A stretch of DNA of 64,000 bases from Janthinobacterium sp. SUN073 (GTDB lineage Bacteria > Pseudomonadota > Gammaproteobacteria > Burkholderiales > Burkholderiaceae_D), in the NCBI RefSeq assembly GCF_030397665.1, contig NZ_JAPUBT010000004.1, positions 248,001-312,000 of the forward strand. The letters are read 5' to 3'. The translations under genes and the position numbers were made by a program. Below, piece by piece: positions 17,237 through 25,205 of this stretch. Within the stretch, counting starts at the first letter, position 1. Each line of letters begins with the position of its first letter. The notes under the pieces are model-generated. The model saw nothing but the letters and a program-made list of their open reading frames with translations, had not been told where the DNA came from and ran no database searches.

Positions 17237-17982
17237 GCGCGCCAGTGTGCGGGCGCGGGCAGGCAGAAGCCATGCAGCAAGGGCCCGCCCACGGGCGCCA
17301 GCACGGCGGCGCTGACGTGTTCGAACGCGCGCTGACCTTGCGCCAGGTCGCTGGCGACCAGGCGCAAGGCCCCGTCCAGCTGTCCGGCGATGGTCGCGTC
17401 AAATGCCTGCAGGCAGCGGAACAGGTGCTTGCCGCCGCCGCTCCATTTGCCGGCCGCGCGCAGGTGCAGGTCGGCCAGCGCGGGATACAGCTGGCAGGCC
17501 ACGGCCAGCGCCTCGCCCGGGTGCCGGCTGTCAACCAGGTCTTCCAGCGCGGTGGTGATGGCGTAGCGCCGGCGTTGCAAGTTCTCCGCGTCGAGCACGG
17601 GCGGCCCGGCTGCATCGATGGCGTGCGCCAGCGCGTGCAGCCGGGCATAGGCGTCGCCGGCGGTGAGGATGTTTTCCCCTTCCAGCACCATGTGCGCCAG
17701 CGGAACCGTGCCGCCCGGTGCATCCATTTCCTTGCAAAAATACGTGAATGTGGCCAGGTCGTGCGCGAACAGTTCCACCGTGCGTCCTTCGGCCGCGATG
17801 GTCGAGCGCCAGGCGCAATCGACGTGGTCGAACAGCAGCAGCAAATCGATATCGGAAGTGGGCGTCTGCCGGCCCGTGGCAAACGAGCCGCCGATGATGG
17901 CCGCCACGGCCGTGGGATAGTGTTCCTGCACCAGCCGCTGGGCAATCGCGCGGATGGCGTCATAAGTGGGGATCGTCGTCAA
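17233..17982 (-). CDS. Nucleotidyltransferase-fold (MNT-like) protein
   Basis: 249 residues. The N-terminal polymerase-beta-like nucleotidyltransferase core is clear: GGSFATGRQTPTSDIDLLLL (about residues 31-50) gives the GS motif and the DxD metal ligands. The rest is helical and resembles the partner/substrate domains of kanamycin-type transferases. The target is unknown. No HEPN antitoxin-type partner is adjacent, so an MNT-HEPN toxin-antitoxin role is not supported. The stop overlaps the TonB receptor stop by three bases on the opposite strand. Confidence 0.75.
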   Translation of the reverse strand: MTTIPTYDAIRAIAQRLVQEHYPTAVAAIIGGSFATGRQTPTSDIDLLLLFDHVDCAWRSTIAAEGRTVELFAHDLATFTYFCKEMDAPGGTVPLAHMVLEGENILTAGDAYARLHALAHAIDAAGPPVLDAENLQRRRYAITTALEDLVDSRHPGEALAVACQLYPALADLHLRAAGKWSGGGKHLFRCLQAFDATIAGQLDGALRLVASDLAQGQRAFEHVSAAVLAPVGGPLLHGFCLPAPAHWRA

Positions 17983-18076
17983 AGCCAGTGCTCCATGCCG
18001 AAAAACGCTATCCTACCTGCAATATGCATGCGGCCGCCAGCCTGCTACACTGGCGCTCTCCGATCAAGGAACCAAC

Positions 18077-18643
18077 ATGGAATACGACTGCATCGTGGTG
18101 CCCTCGCCCGTGGGCGAGCTGACCCTGGTGGCGCGCGGCGCGGCCCTGGCCGCGATTTTATGGGAAAACGACAAGCCGAACCGCGTGCGCCTGGGCGACA
18201 TGCGCGTCGATGACGGTTGCGCCGTGCTGCTGGAAACGGCGCGCCAACTGGGCGAGTATTTTGCCGGCACCCGCCAGCAATTCGACGTGCCGCTCGATTT
18301 TTCCGGCACGCCATTCCAGCAGGAAGTCTGGCGCGCGCTGCTGACGATACCGTACGGCCAGACGCGCAGCTATGGAGAGATCGCGCGCCAGATCGGCCGT
18401 CCCGCCGCCGTGCGCGCCGTGGGCGCCGCCAACGGCAAGAATCCCATTTCCATCATCGCCCCCTGCCACCGCGTCATCGGCGCCACGGGCGAGTTGACGG
18501 GCTTTGCGGGCGGCCTGCATGCCAAGGAAACCTTGTTGGCCCTGGAAGGCATCGCCTTGTCCAGCGACCGCGAAGCGCTGAAGATGGGCCACGCCCGCCG
18601 CCGTGCCGTGCACATCGATATGGCGCAAGGCTGTTTATTTTAG
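18077..18643 (+). CDS. ogt: Methylated-DNA--protein-cysteine methyltransferase
   Basis: 188 residues. A suicide repair enzyme that moves the alkyl group from O6-methylguanine to its own cysteine. The active site PCHRVIG is intact. The DNA-binding HTH region (FQQEVWRALLTIPYGQTRSY) and GAANGKNPISIIAPCHR follow the Ogt/MGMT plan. There is no Ada N-terminal zinc domain. I start at the ATG at 18077 (MEYDCIVV), since the in-frame extension upstream is not conserved-looking. Confidence 0.95.
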   Translation: MEYDCIVVPSPVGELTLVARGAALAAILWENDKPNRVRLGDMRVDDGCAVLLETARQLGEYFAGTRQQFDVPLDFSGTPFQQEVWRALLTIPYGQTRSYGEIARQIGRPAAVRAVGAANGKNPISIIAPCHRVIGATGELTGFAGGLHAKETLLALEGIALSSDREALKMGHARRRAVHIDMAQGCLF

Positions 18644-18701
18644 ACAGCGGCATCGTTCCCCGTGTGGGATACTCACGCCCCCGTTCAAGCCACCACATCC
18701 T

Positions 18702-19076
18702 ATGCCCTACCTTGTCATCCTGCTCTTTGTCGTTCTGTATTTACTGGCCACGTTCTTTTTCCACATCCCCGCCCTGGTCGCCCTCGTGTATGGCGTGCTG
18801 AGCCTGAGCTGCTTCGTCGCCTATGCGATCGACAAGTCGGCCGCCAAACAGGGGCGCTGGCGCACCTCGGAACGCACCCTGCTGCTGCTGGGACTGCTGT
18901 GCGGCTGGCCGGGCGCCGTGCTGGCCCAGCAATGGCTGCGCCACAAGTCCAGCAAGCGTTCGTTCCGCGTGCTGTTCTGGATCACGGTCGTCCTCAATAT
19001 CGGCGCTTTCGTGTACTTCAGCATGCATTACGCGGCGCCCGATATCGGCACCGAGGTGGCGCCCATCGAGTTGTAG
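18702..19076 (+). CDS. DUF1294 inner-membrane protein
   Basis: 124 residues with TM helices at about 3-25, 28-45, 62-80 and 92-112. The family mark is the cytosolic loop AYAIDKSAAKQGRWRTSERTLL followed by GWPGAVLAQQWLRHKSSKRSF. DUF1294 proteins are sometimes fused to a cold-shock domain; here only the membrane part exists. It follows ogt by 58 bp on the same strand. Function unknown. Confidence 0.88.
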   Translation: MPYLVILLFVVLYLLATFFFHIPALVALVYGVLSLSCFVAYAIDKSAAKQGRWRTSERTLLLLGLLCGWPGAVLAQQWLRHKSSKRSFRVLFWITVVLNIGAFVYFSMHYAAPDIGTEVAPIEL

Positions 19077-19091
19077 AACTGTCCCTGCCCT

Positions 19092-19820
19092 TTACTCGCC
19101 CAGCAAACGCAGCGATTCCAGCCAGTCCGCCTTCCATTCGCGCAGCAAGGGCTGCGTGGCGAACGCCTTTTTCAAGTGCGCCATCGGCACGCGGTGCACA
19201 TCGTGCAAGCCGAACGCCAGCGTCACCGGATGCCACAGGTGGCTGTTCTTGCCACCGCGCGAATTCTTGCGCACGCGCGCGCCATCGTCGCCAAAGATGC
19301 CCACGCCACTGGCCATGCCTTTGTCCAGGTCGACCTTGCCCACGCCGGCAAAGGCAATCAAAATCTGTTCGCGCCCCAGGCCCTTCAGGGCGCTGGGCAA
19401 GACAAACGGCGCTGCATTGTCAGCTCCGGCTTCCGACTCGGCCGGCTGCGGGTGCTGCAACTCCTTGAGCAAACGCAACAGATCGCGCTCCTGGAAGTGC
19501 AAGCCGTCCACGGGCACGCGCAAACCCGGCGCCTTCAGTTCGATGGCGATATTGCCGGAGTCGCGCGTCAAGCGCAGCCACACGTCGTCCGCACCCGAAG
19601 CCAGGTGCTGCTTGTCCTCGATAAACACGACGGGCGCCGCATAGCGCGTCACGCCGTCATGGAACAGCTCGGCCCAGGCGTCGCTGTAATCGAGCCAGAC
19701 ATACGGCAAGCCACCCTGCTCCAGCAGGCGCGCCAGGGTCCACGGCGTGCCCGTTTGTTGCGCCAGCCAGGCACAGGCTTGGGTGGCGGTGGCGCGGTAC
19801 GGCAAAGAAAGGGAAGTCAT
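19092..19820 (-). CDS. Conserved hypothetical protein (242 aa)
   Basis: Starts MTSLSLPYRATATQACAWLA at the ATG at 19820; an in-frame extension to 20066 is Arg/Gly-rich and unlikely. It is soluble with no signal peptide. The N-terminal ~60 residues (TPWTLARLLEQGGLPYVWLD) look like a helical, possibly DNA-binding, segment. The C-terminus (LKKAFATQPLLREWKADWLE) resembles endings of small phage/plasmid-type cytosolic proteins, but I cannot assign a family. It converges on the DUF1294 gene with 15 bp between stops. Confidence 0.6.
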   Translation of the reverse strand: MTSLSLPYRATATQACAWLAQQTGTPWTLARLLEQGGLPYVWLDYSDAWAELFHDGVTRYAAPVVFIEDKQHLASGADDVWLRLTRDSGNIAIELKAPGLRVPVDGLHFQERDLLRLLKELQHPQPAESEAGADNAAPFVLPSALKGLGREQILIAFAGVGKVDLDKGMASGVGIFGDDGARVRKNSRGGKNSHLWHPVTLAFGLHDVHRVPMAHLKKAFATQPLLREWKADWLESLRLLGE

Positions 19821-19936
19821 GGCAGTTCCGTCGATAAAAGTGGAGCGCAGTGTAGCAGACGCCGCCATCCTCCCCTTGGGCAGGCGCAGCGGGCGCGCTT
19901 TTTTTACGCGATGTGCTAGGCTGGAAACATCAGCAC

Positions 19937-19965
19937 GTGCCACGGCCATTCCGGCCGCGTGGCAC
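19937..19965 (+). other. Hairpin in the leader of a 59-residue ORF
   Basis: GTGCCACG pairs with CGTGGCAC, with an inner GCC/GGC extension and a two-base bulge. It ends about 8 bp before the AAGGGG Shine-Dalgarno of the next gene. It could stabilise the transcript, or be a terminator-like stem without a U-run. Role not known. Confidence 0.5.
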
Positions 19966-19985
19966 ACCACCGCAAGGGGATGACC

Positions 19986-20165
19986 ATGCATTCGAGCACC
20001 AACGCCGCCACCACGCCCGCCCCGCCACCGGAACGCGATTCGCCCACGCCGGCCAACGAAAGCCATGCCGAAGAAGCGCTGGATGAAGCGCTGAAGGAAA
20101 GCTTTCCTGCCAGCGATCCGATTGCCATTGCCATCCCCAAACCGGTCAGCAAGACGCCGGCCTGA
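19986..20165 (+). CDS. Small acidic protein with ESFPASDP motif
   Basis: 59 residues, Pro/Ala/Glu-rich. The core EEALDEALKESFPASDPIA is the recurring mark of a family of short uncharacterised proteins common in proteobacteria, often seen near stress genes. There are no TM helices and it is likely disordered. The ATG at 19986 is six bases after AAGGGG; the ATG at 19980 is too close to it. A hairpin lies in its leader. Confidence 0.75.
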   Translation: MHSSTNAATTPAPPPERDSPTPANESHAEEALDEALKESFPASDPIAIAIPKPVSKTPA

Positions 20166-20216
20166 GTCCCATGCGTTTCCTGACCGGTCAAGCGCTGTTC
20201 TGGAGCATCAGGCCGG

Positions 20217-21785
20217 TCAATCAGCACACGCCAGCAATTTAAACACGCGCACGTCCTGCATCATATTGTTCGCCTGCTCCTGCATGCTGGCCGCTGCCGC
20301 CGCTGCCTGTTCGACCAGGGCGGCATTCTGCTGGGTCACTGCATCCATCTGACTGATGGCCTGATTCACCTGTTTGATGCCGTCGCTTTGTTCGTGGCTG
20401 GCGACGGCGATTTCCCCCATGATGCCCGCCACCTGCTGCACAGAGGAGACGATTTTCTGCATCGTGCCGCCCGCTTCATCGGCCAGATTGCTGCCCAGCT
20501 CGACTTTTTCGACCGACTCGGCAATCAACTGCTTGATCTCTTTGGCGGCACTGGCGGAGCGTTGCGCCAGGGTGCGCACTTCCGCTGCGACTACCGCAAA
20601 ACCGCGCCCCAGTTCACCGGCGCGCGCGGCTTCGACAGCCGCGTTCAGGGCCAGAATATTGGTCTGAAACGCTATGCCATCAATCACGGAAATGATCTCG
20701 ACGATACGCTTCGAGCTGTCCTTGATGGACACCATGGTCGCGACGACACGGTCGACCACTTGCCCGCCCTGCAGCGCTACCGCTGAAGCCGACAAGACCA
20801 GTTGATTGGCTTGTTGGGCGTTTTCGGCAGTCTGCTGCACAGTGCTGGTTAACTCCCCCATCGCCGACGACGTTTGTTCCAGTGCACCGGCCTGTGCCTC
20901 CGTTCTGGCCGAGAGGTCCATATTTCCAGCAGCGATTTCCTGCGAGGCAGTCGAAATGGTTTCAGTACCGCTGCGCACGCGGCCCACCGTGTGACGCAGA
21001 CTCTCATTCATGCTTTTCAGAGCACTCATCAATTCGCCCGGCTCATCGCGATAATCGGTCGCGATATGGCTACGCAGATCACCGGAAGCGACAATGCGGG
21101 CCACCTTCACGGCATCCTGCAGCGGTCTGGTAATACTCTTGCTGATGAGCACAGCCACCGCAATCCCCGTGCCCAGCGAGAGCAGCAGTGTCAGCAACAG
21201 CAAGCTGCTCGCTACCGTGATGCGCGCTGCCGAATCCGCTTCTATCGCCGACGCGCGTTGGGTGGTCATATCGACCAGTTGATTGATTGCCTGCAGATGC
21301 AGGGCGTAACTCATCGTCATTTTTTTCATCGCAACAGTAGCGCCAGCCTTATCCTGCGCTTCAATTGCGGGAACGAACTGTTGCAGTGCAACCGTATAGA
21401 AGGCCAGCGCCGGCGTATGTGACTTGTTCAGCAACAGTTCGGCGATATCGGCATCCAGTTTCGCGGCGTGCCAGAATGCATGGCGCTCATCGTAATCATG
21501 TTTGAGCGTTTTAAATCGTGCGATTAACTGCCCCTGTTCGGCACGATCCTCGGTCGCCATCAGCTGAAAACTGATCAGATAGGATTCCAGTATGTATTCT
21601 GGCGGTGGCAACACATCCGCAATCAGGTCCTTGCTTTGCACTATTTTCTGATACACCGGGCCGTTCACTTTCCATTCTTGCAGAGTCTTGAACGACCATA
21701 GGCCATAGAGGATGAAGCCGGCTGAAAAGATCACAATCAGCACAGCCAAACGGTGCGATAGTTTGAGTACGCGTAACATATGCAT
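20217..21785 (-). CDS. Methyl-accepting chemotaxis protein
   Basis: 522 residues: TM1 at about 12-32, a periplasmic helical sensor to about 190, TM2 at about 193-215, HAMP to about 270, then the signalling coiled coil. The hairpin tip contains the highly conserved [19 protein letters not shown], followed by [18 protein letters not shown]. The C-terminus ([11 protein letters not shown]) has no CheR/CheB docking pentapeptide. The ligand is unknown. It is alone on its strand, with no che genes nearby; a second receptor lies at 51.5 kb. Confidence 0.95.
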   Translation of the reverse strand: MHMLRVLKLSHRLAVLIVIFSAGFILYGLWSFKTLQEWKVNGPVYQKIVQSKDLIADVLPPPEYILESYLISFQLMATEDRAEQGQLIARFKTLKHDYDERHAFWHAAKLDADIAELLLNKSHTPALAFYTVALQQFVPAIEAQDKAGATVAMKKMTMSYALHLQAINQLVDMTTQRASAIEADSAARITVASSLLLLTLLLSLGTGIAVAVLISKSITRPLQDAVKVARIVASGDLRSHIATDYRDEPGELMSALKSMNESLRHTVGRVRSGTETISTASQEIAAGNMDLSARTEAQAGALEQTSSAMGELTSTVQQTAENAQQANQLVLSASAVALQGGQVVDRVVATMVSIKDSSKRIVEIISVIDGIAFQTNILALNAAVEAARAGELGRGFAVVAAEVRTLAQRSASAAKEIKQLIAESVEKVELGSNLADEAGGTMQKIVSSVQQVAGIMGEIAVASHEQSDGIKQVNQAISQMDAVTQQNAALVEQAAAAAASMQEQANNMMQDVRVFKLLACAD

Positions 21786-22137
21786 GATGTTTCCTTATAT
21801 TAGCTGTGCTTGCCTCTGGTTCAGCTACGGAGTAACACTACCCTCGCATGTATGGCAGGCGATCATTCGAAGTCAGATTTCCTATTAAAACGTTATTCAA
21901 TTTTTATAACAGGCAACTTATTTTACATCGAATTTATGCCAATTTAACGCGATTTTAATTAAAAATAACAAAAACAACAAAATACATAAATTTAGCCACG
22001 AATGATGGGAGATGTGCATCTCAGTGCGGCCCTACCGGCACGGCGACGCGTTCTGCCTTGGTCGCACAACAAAGCGATCCCTTCTTCAGCGCATACTTGT
22101 TCCTGTGGCTGCTTTCCGCACATCCGTGAACAAGCAT
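21786..22137. other. Intergenic stretch: AT-rich chemoreceptor promoter region
   Basis: About 350 bp without a credible gene. 21860-21990 is strikingly AT-rich for this genome (runs such as TTTAACGCGATTTTAATTAA and AAATAACAAAAACAAC). It probably holds the promoter of the chemoreceptor gene read to the left. The part near 22010-22130 shows nothing I can name. Confidence 0.5.
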
Positions 22138-22185
22138 AAAAAAAACCCGCCGGGCAGCGATGGTAAAACCATCGCGCCGGGCGGG
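22138..22185 (-). terminator. Terminator of the cydDCABX operon
   Basis: On the minus strand CCCGCCCGGC and GCCCGGCGGG enclose an inner CGATGGT/ACCATCG stem and are followed by eight T (22138-22145). It begins 21 bp past the cydX stop. Confidence 0.92.
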
Positions 22186-22206
22186 GCCAGTCAAGCCGAC
22201 ACGCGC

Positions 22207-22332
22207 CTACTTCGGCGTGTCACGGTATTGCTCCGGCGTCGTGTCGCCATCGGCAATTTCATACCACATCGCATTGAGCACGGCGAACGTCGCCGCCAGC
22301 GGAAGACCCAGTATCCAGGCGAAATACCACAT
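22207..22332 (-). CDS. cydX: Cytochrome bd oxidase small subunit CydX
   Basis: 41 residues: MWYFAWILGLPLAATFAVLN is the single TM helix and WYFAWILG is the CydX signature, followed by a short charged tail ending YRDTPK. CydX packs beside CydA and stabilises the haem b/d sites. A strong RBS (AAGGAAAGGAACTAATT) precedes the ATG. The gene lies 22 bp after cydB and before the operon terminator. It is easily missed because of its length. Confidence 0.93.
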   Translation of the reverse strand: MWYFAWILGLPLAATFAVLNAMWYEIADGDTTPEQYRDTPK

Positions 22333-22354
22333 AATTAGTTCCTTTCCTTAATTC

Positions 22355-23509
22355 TTAGTAAGCGTGACCGCTGTCGTCCTGGATGGCTTTTGCATCAACC
22401 TTGCCCCACAGTACTTTATATACCCAGGTCGTGTACGCCACGATGAGGGGAATGAAGACGGCCGTGACGACCAGCATGATGAACAGGGTCATGTGGCTGG
22501 ACGAGGAATCCCACACCGTCAGGCTGGCGCGCGGATCGATCGACGATGGCAGGATGAACGGAAACATGGCCGCGCCCACGCCGAGGATGATGCCGGCGAT
22601 GGCAGCCGCGCTGGCCAGCAAGGCAGGTACTTCGCGGCGCGCGCGCAGGAAGGCGAACGCCAGCAGGGGACCCAGCAAGCCGAAGGCCGGAGCGATCCAG
22701 GTCCACGGATGGGCGGCAAAGTTAAGGAACCAGGCGCCCACGTGCACTTCCGCCGTTTTCAGCATGGGGTTCGACGGACCGTCGACCACCACCGTGCTGC
22801 TGATGCGGTAGCCATCGACCCACAGCCACAGGGCCACGCCGGCCAGCGCATACAGCAGCACGGTGGCAATCGCCGCCACGCTGCCGTAGCGGCGCGCACG
22901 CTCAGCCACGGCACCGTCCGTTTTCAGCTGCAGCCAGGTGGCGCCGTGCATCACCAGCATGGCCACCGAGACGAGGCCGCACAGTAAGGCGAACGGGTTG
23001 AGCAGCGCAAAGAACGTGCCATCATAGAAGATGTGCATGTCTGGCGAGAAACGGAACGGCACGCCCTGCAGCACGTTGCCGATCGCCACGCCGCAGATCA
23101 GGGCCGGCACGAAGCCGCCCACGAACAGGGCCGCATCCCAGCGGGCGCGCCAGCGCGGGTCTTCGCGCTTGCTGCGGAATTTGAAGGCCACGGGACGCAC
23201 GATCAGCGCCACCAGGATGACGAACATGGCCAGGTAAAAGCCCGAGAACGAGACGGCGTACAGCTGCGGCCAGGCGGCAAAGATGGCGCCGCCGCCGAGG
23301 ATCAGCCACACCTGGTTGCCTTCCCACACGGGACCGATACTGTTGATGATGACGCGGCGTTCCAGGTCCGTCTTGCCGGCGAACGGCAGCAAGATACCCG
23401 TGCCCAGGTCGAAGCCGTCGGTGATGGCAAAGCCGACCAGCAAGATGCCGATCAGCAGCCACCAGATCAGGCGCAGAGTTTCGTAAGAAATCATTTCATG
23501 CAAAATCAT
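22355..23509 (-). CDS. cydB: Cytochrome bd ubiquinol oxidase subunit II
   Basis: 384 residues. The non-haem-ligating membrane partner of CydA in the high-affinity quinol oxidase. Family features are FAITDGFDLGTGILLPF near the N-terminus, SIGPVWEGNQVWLILGGGAI, and the late segment WDSSSSHMTL, on about nine TM helices. The start ATG at 23509 is eight bases past GGAGG; a second in-frame ATG five codons later is less well placed. It follows cydA by 13 bp. Confidence 0.97.
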   Translation of the reverse strand: MILHEMISYETLRLIWWLLIGILLVGFAITDGFDLGTGILLPFAGKTDLERRVIINSIGPVWEGNQVWLILGGGAIFAAWPQLYAVSFSGFYLAMFVILVALIVRPVAFKFRSKREDPRWRARWDAALFVGGFVPALICGVAIGNVLQGVPFRFSPDMHIFYDGTFFALLNPFALLCGLVSVAMLVMHGATWLQLKTDGAVAERARRYGSVAAIATVLLYALAGVALWLWVDGYRISSTVVVDGPSNPMLKTAEVHVGAWFLNFAAHPWTWIAPAFGLLGPLLAFAFLRARREVPALLASAAAIAGIILGVGAAMFPFILPSSIDPRASLTVWDSSSSHMTLFIMLVVTAVFIPLIVAYTTWVYKVLWGKVDAKAIQDDSGHAY

Positions 23510-23522
23510 GGTCTGGCCCTCC

Positions 23523-25100
23523 TTAGGCGCGTTGAGTATGAATGGCTGCGGCCGCTGGCACGGGGCCCGGCACCGTCTCTTCCGGCCCCTTGCGGATGGC
23601 CTTGAGCATGAGCTTCATTTCGATAATCAACAGCACGGTGTAGATGGCGGCAAAGCCGGCAATCGTGATGAGCAAGGTGGTCGCGCCCAGGTTCGAGACC
23701 GCCACGGCCGTCGGCAGCACGCCTTCGATGACCCACGGCTGGCGGCCCACTTCGGCCACGATCCAGCCCGCTTCAATCGCCACCCACGGCAGCGGGATGG
23801 CGAACACGGCCAGCTTCAGCAGCCAGCGGTGCTTGTCCAGGGTGCGGCGCGTCGACAGGATGAAGAATGTGCCGGTGAGCAAGATAAAGAACATGCCCAG
23901 GCCCACCATCACGCGGAACGACCAGAACAAGGGCCCGACGGGCGGCACGGTGTCGAGCGCCGCCTTGCGGATCTGCTCGGGCGTGGCCTGGCGCGGATCG
24001 TCGACATAGCGTTTCAGCAACAAGGCATAGCCCATGGACTGGCCTTTCGACTCGAACACGTCCTTCGCCTCTTGCGGCACGGGCGCGCCCGGCGCCACGC
24101 CGCGGATGGTTTGCAGCGCGTCATACGCCTTGATGCCATCCTTGATCAGCAGCTCGCCACGGTCGACCAGTTGCTCGATGCCGGGAATTTCCGTCGTCAG
24201 CGAACGCGTGCCGATCAGGCCCATCACCATCGGGATATGCACGGCGTAATGCGTTTCGCGCGCTTTCGCGTCGGGGAAGCCGAAGGCCGTGAAGGCGGCG
24301 GGCGCCGGCTCCGTGGTCCACATGGCCTCAATCGCGGCCAGTTTCATCTTCTGGTGTTCGGACGACAGGTAGCCGCTTTCGTCGCCCAGCACCACCACCG
24401 ACAGCGAGGCGGCCAGGCCGAACGAGGCGGCCACCGTCATCGAGCGCTTGGCCAGCTGCACGTGGCGGCCCTTCAGCAGATACCAGGCGGAAATACCCAG
24501 CACAAAAATCGACGCGGCCGTATAGCCGGCCGACACGGTGTGCACGAATTTCGCCTGTGCTACCGGGTTCGTCAGCACGGCGCCGAAATCCGTGATTTCC
24601 ATGCGCATGGTCTGCGGATTGAAGGCCGCGCCGACGGGATTTTGCATCCAGCCGTTGGCGATCAGGATCCACAGGGCCGAGAAGTTCGAGCCGATGGCCA
24701 CCAGCCAGGTGGTGACCAGGTGGCCCCGCTTCGACAGCTTGTCCCAGCCGAAGAAGAACAGGCCGACGAAGGTCGCTTCCAGGAAGAAGGCCATCAGTCC
24801 CTCGATGGCCAGCGGCGCACCGAAAATGTCGCCCACATAATGGCTGTAATAGCTCCAGTTCATGCCGAACTGGAATTCCATGACGATGCCCGTCGCCACA
24901 CCCATGGCGAAGTTGATGCCGAACAAGACACCCCAAAATTTGGTCATGTCGCGCCAGATGGGGCGGTTCGTCATCACGTAAACCGTTTCCATGATGGCGA
25001 GGATCACTGACAGGCCTATCGTCAGCGGAACGAATATAAAGTGGTACAGAGCTGTCAGCGCGAACTGCAGTCTGGATAAAGCGACAATATCGAAGTCCAT
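23523..25100 (-). CDS. cydA: Cytochrome bd ubiquinol oxidase subunit I
   Basis: 525 residues. Carries haems b558, b595 and d and oxidises ubiquinol with reduction of O2 to water. The haem ligand His20 is in LTALYHFIFVPLTIGL, the second in FVHTVSAGYTAAS, and the quinol-site GRQPW is in AEVGRQPWVIEG. The periplasmic Q-loop contains the CydA-typical LKRYVDDPRQAT stretch. An RBS (AAGGAAATCAT) precedes the ATG. It is followed by cydB and cydX and preceded by the cydDC exporter. Confidence 0.97.
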   Translation of the reverse strand: MDFDIVALSRLQFALTALYHFIFVPLTIGLSVILAIMETVYVMTNRPIWRDMTKFWGVLFGINFAMGVATGIVMEFQFGMNWSYYSHYVGDIFGAPLAIEGLMAFFLEATFVGLFFFGWDKLSKRGHLVTTWLVAIGSNFSALWILIANGWMQNPVGAAFNPQTMRMEITDFGAVLTNPVAQAKFVHTVSAGYTAASIFVLGISAWYLLKGRHVQLAKRSMTVAASFGLAASLSVVVLGDESGYLSSEHQKMKLAAIEAMWTTEPAPAAFTAFGFPDAKARETHYAVHIPMVMGLIGTRSLTTEIPGIEQLVDRGELLIKDGIKAYDALQTIRGVAPGAPVPQEAKDVFESKGQSMGYALLLKRYVDDPRQATPEQIRKAALDTVPPVGPLFWSFRVMVGLGMFFILLTGTFFILSTRRTLDKHRWLLKLAVFAIPLPWVAIEAGWIVAEVGRQPWVIEGVLPTAVAVSNLGATTLLITIAGFAAIYTVLLIIEMKLMLKAIRKGPEETVPGPVPAAAAIHTQRA

Positions 25101-25159
25101 ATGATTTCCTTGGTGTTTCCCTGCTGTAAGTGTAAACCTGGTATCTACATGCGGCTGTT

Positions 25160-25187
25160 CGATAGCTTCTGCTGCTGTAAGCTATCG
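25160..25187. other. Perfect hairpin between cydC and cydA
   Basis: CGATAGCTT (25160-25168) and AAGCTATCG (25179-25187) form a 9-bp perfect stem with a 10-base loop, in the 105-bp gap between cydC and cydA. There is no U-run on the minus strand, so it is not a classic terminator. It could be an RNA-processing or stability element that sets different levels of exporter and oxidase. Confidence 0.55.
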
Positions 25188-25205
25188 GGCTGTGCCGCCC
25201 GCCCA

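Noticed and set aside
17233-17982. Toxin-antitoxin (MNT-HEPN) reading of the nucleotidyltransferase
   Set aside because: The protein is longer than MNT antitoxins and no HEPN partner is adjacent.
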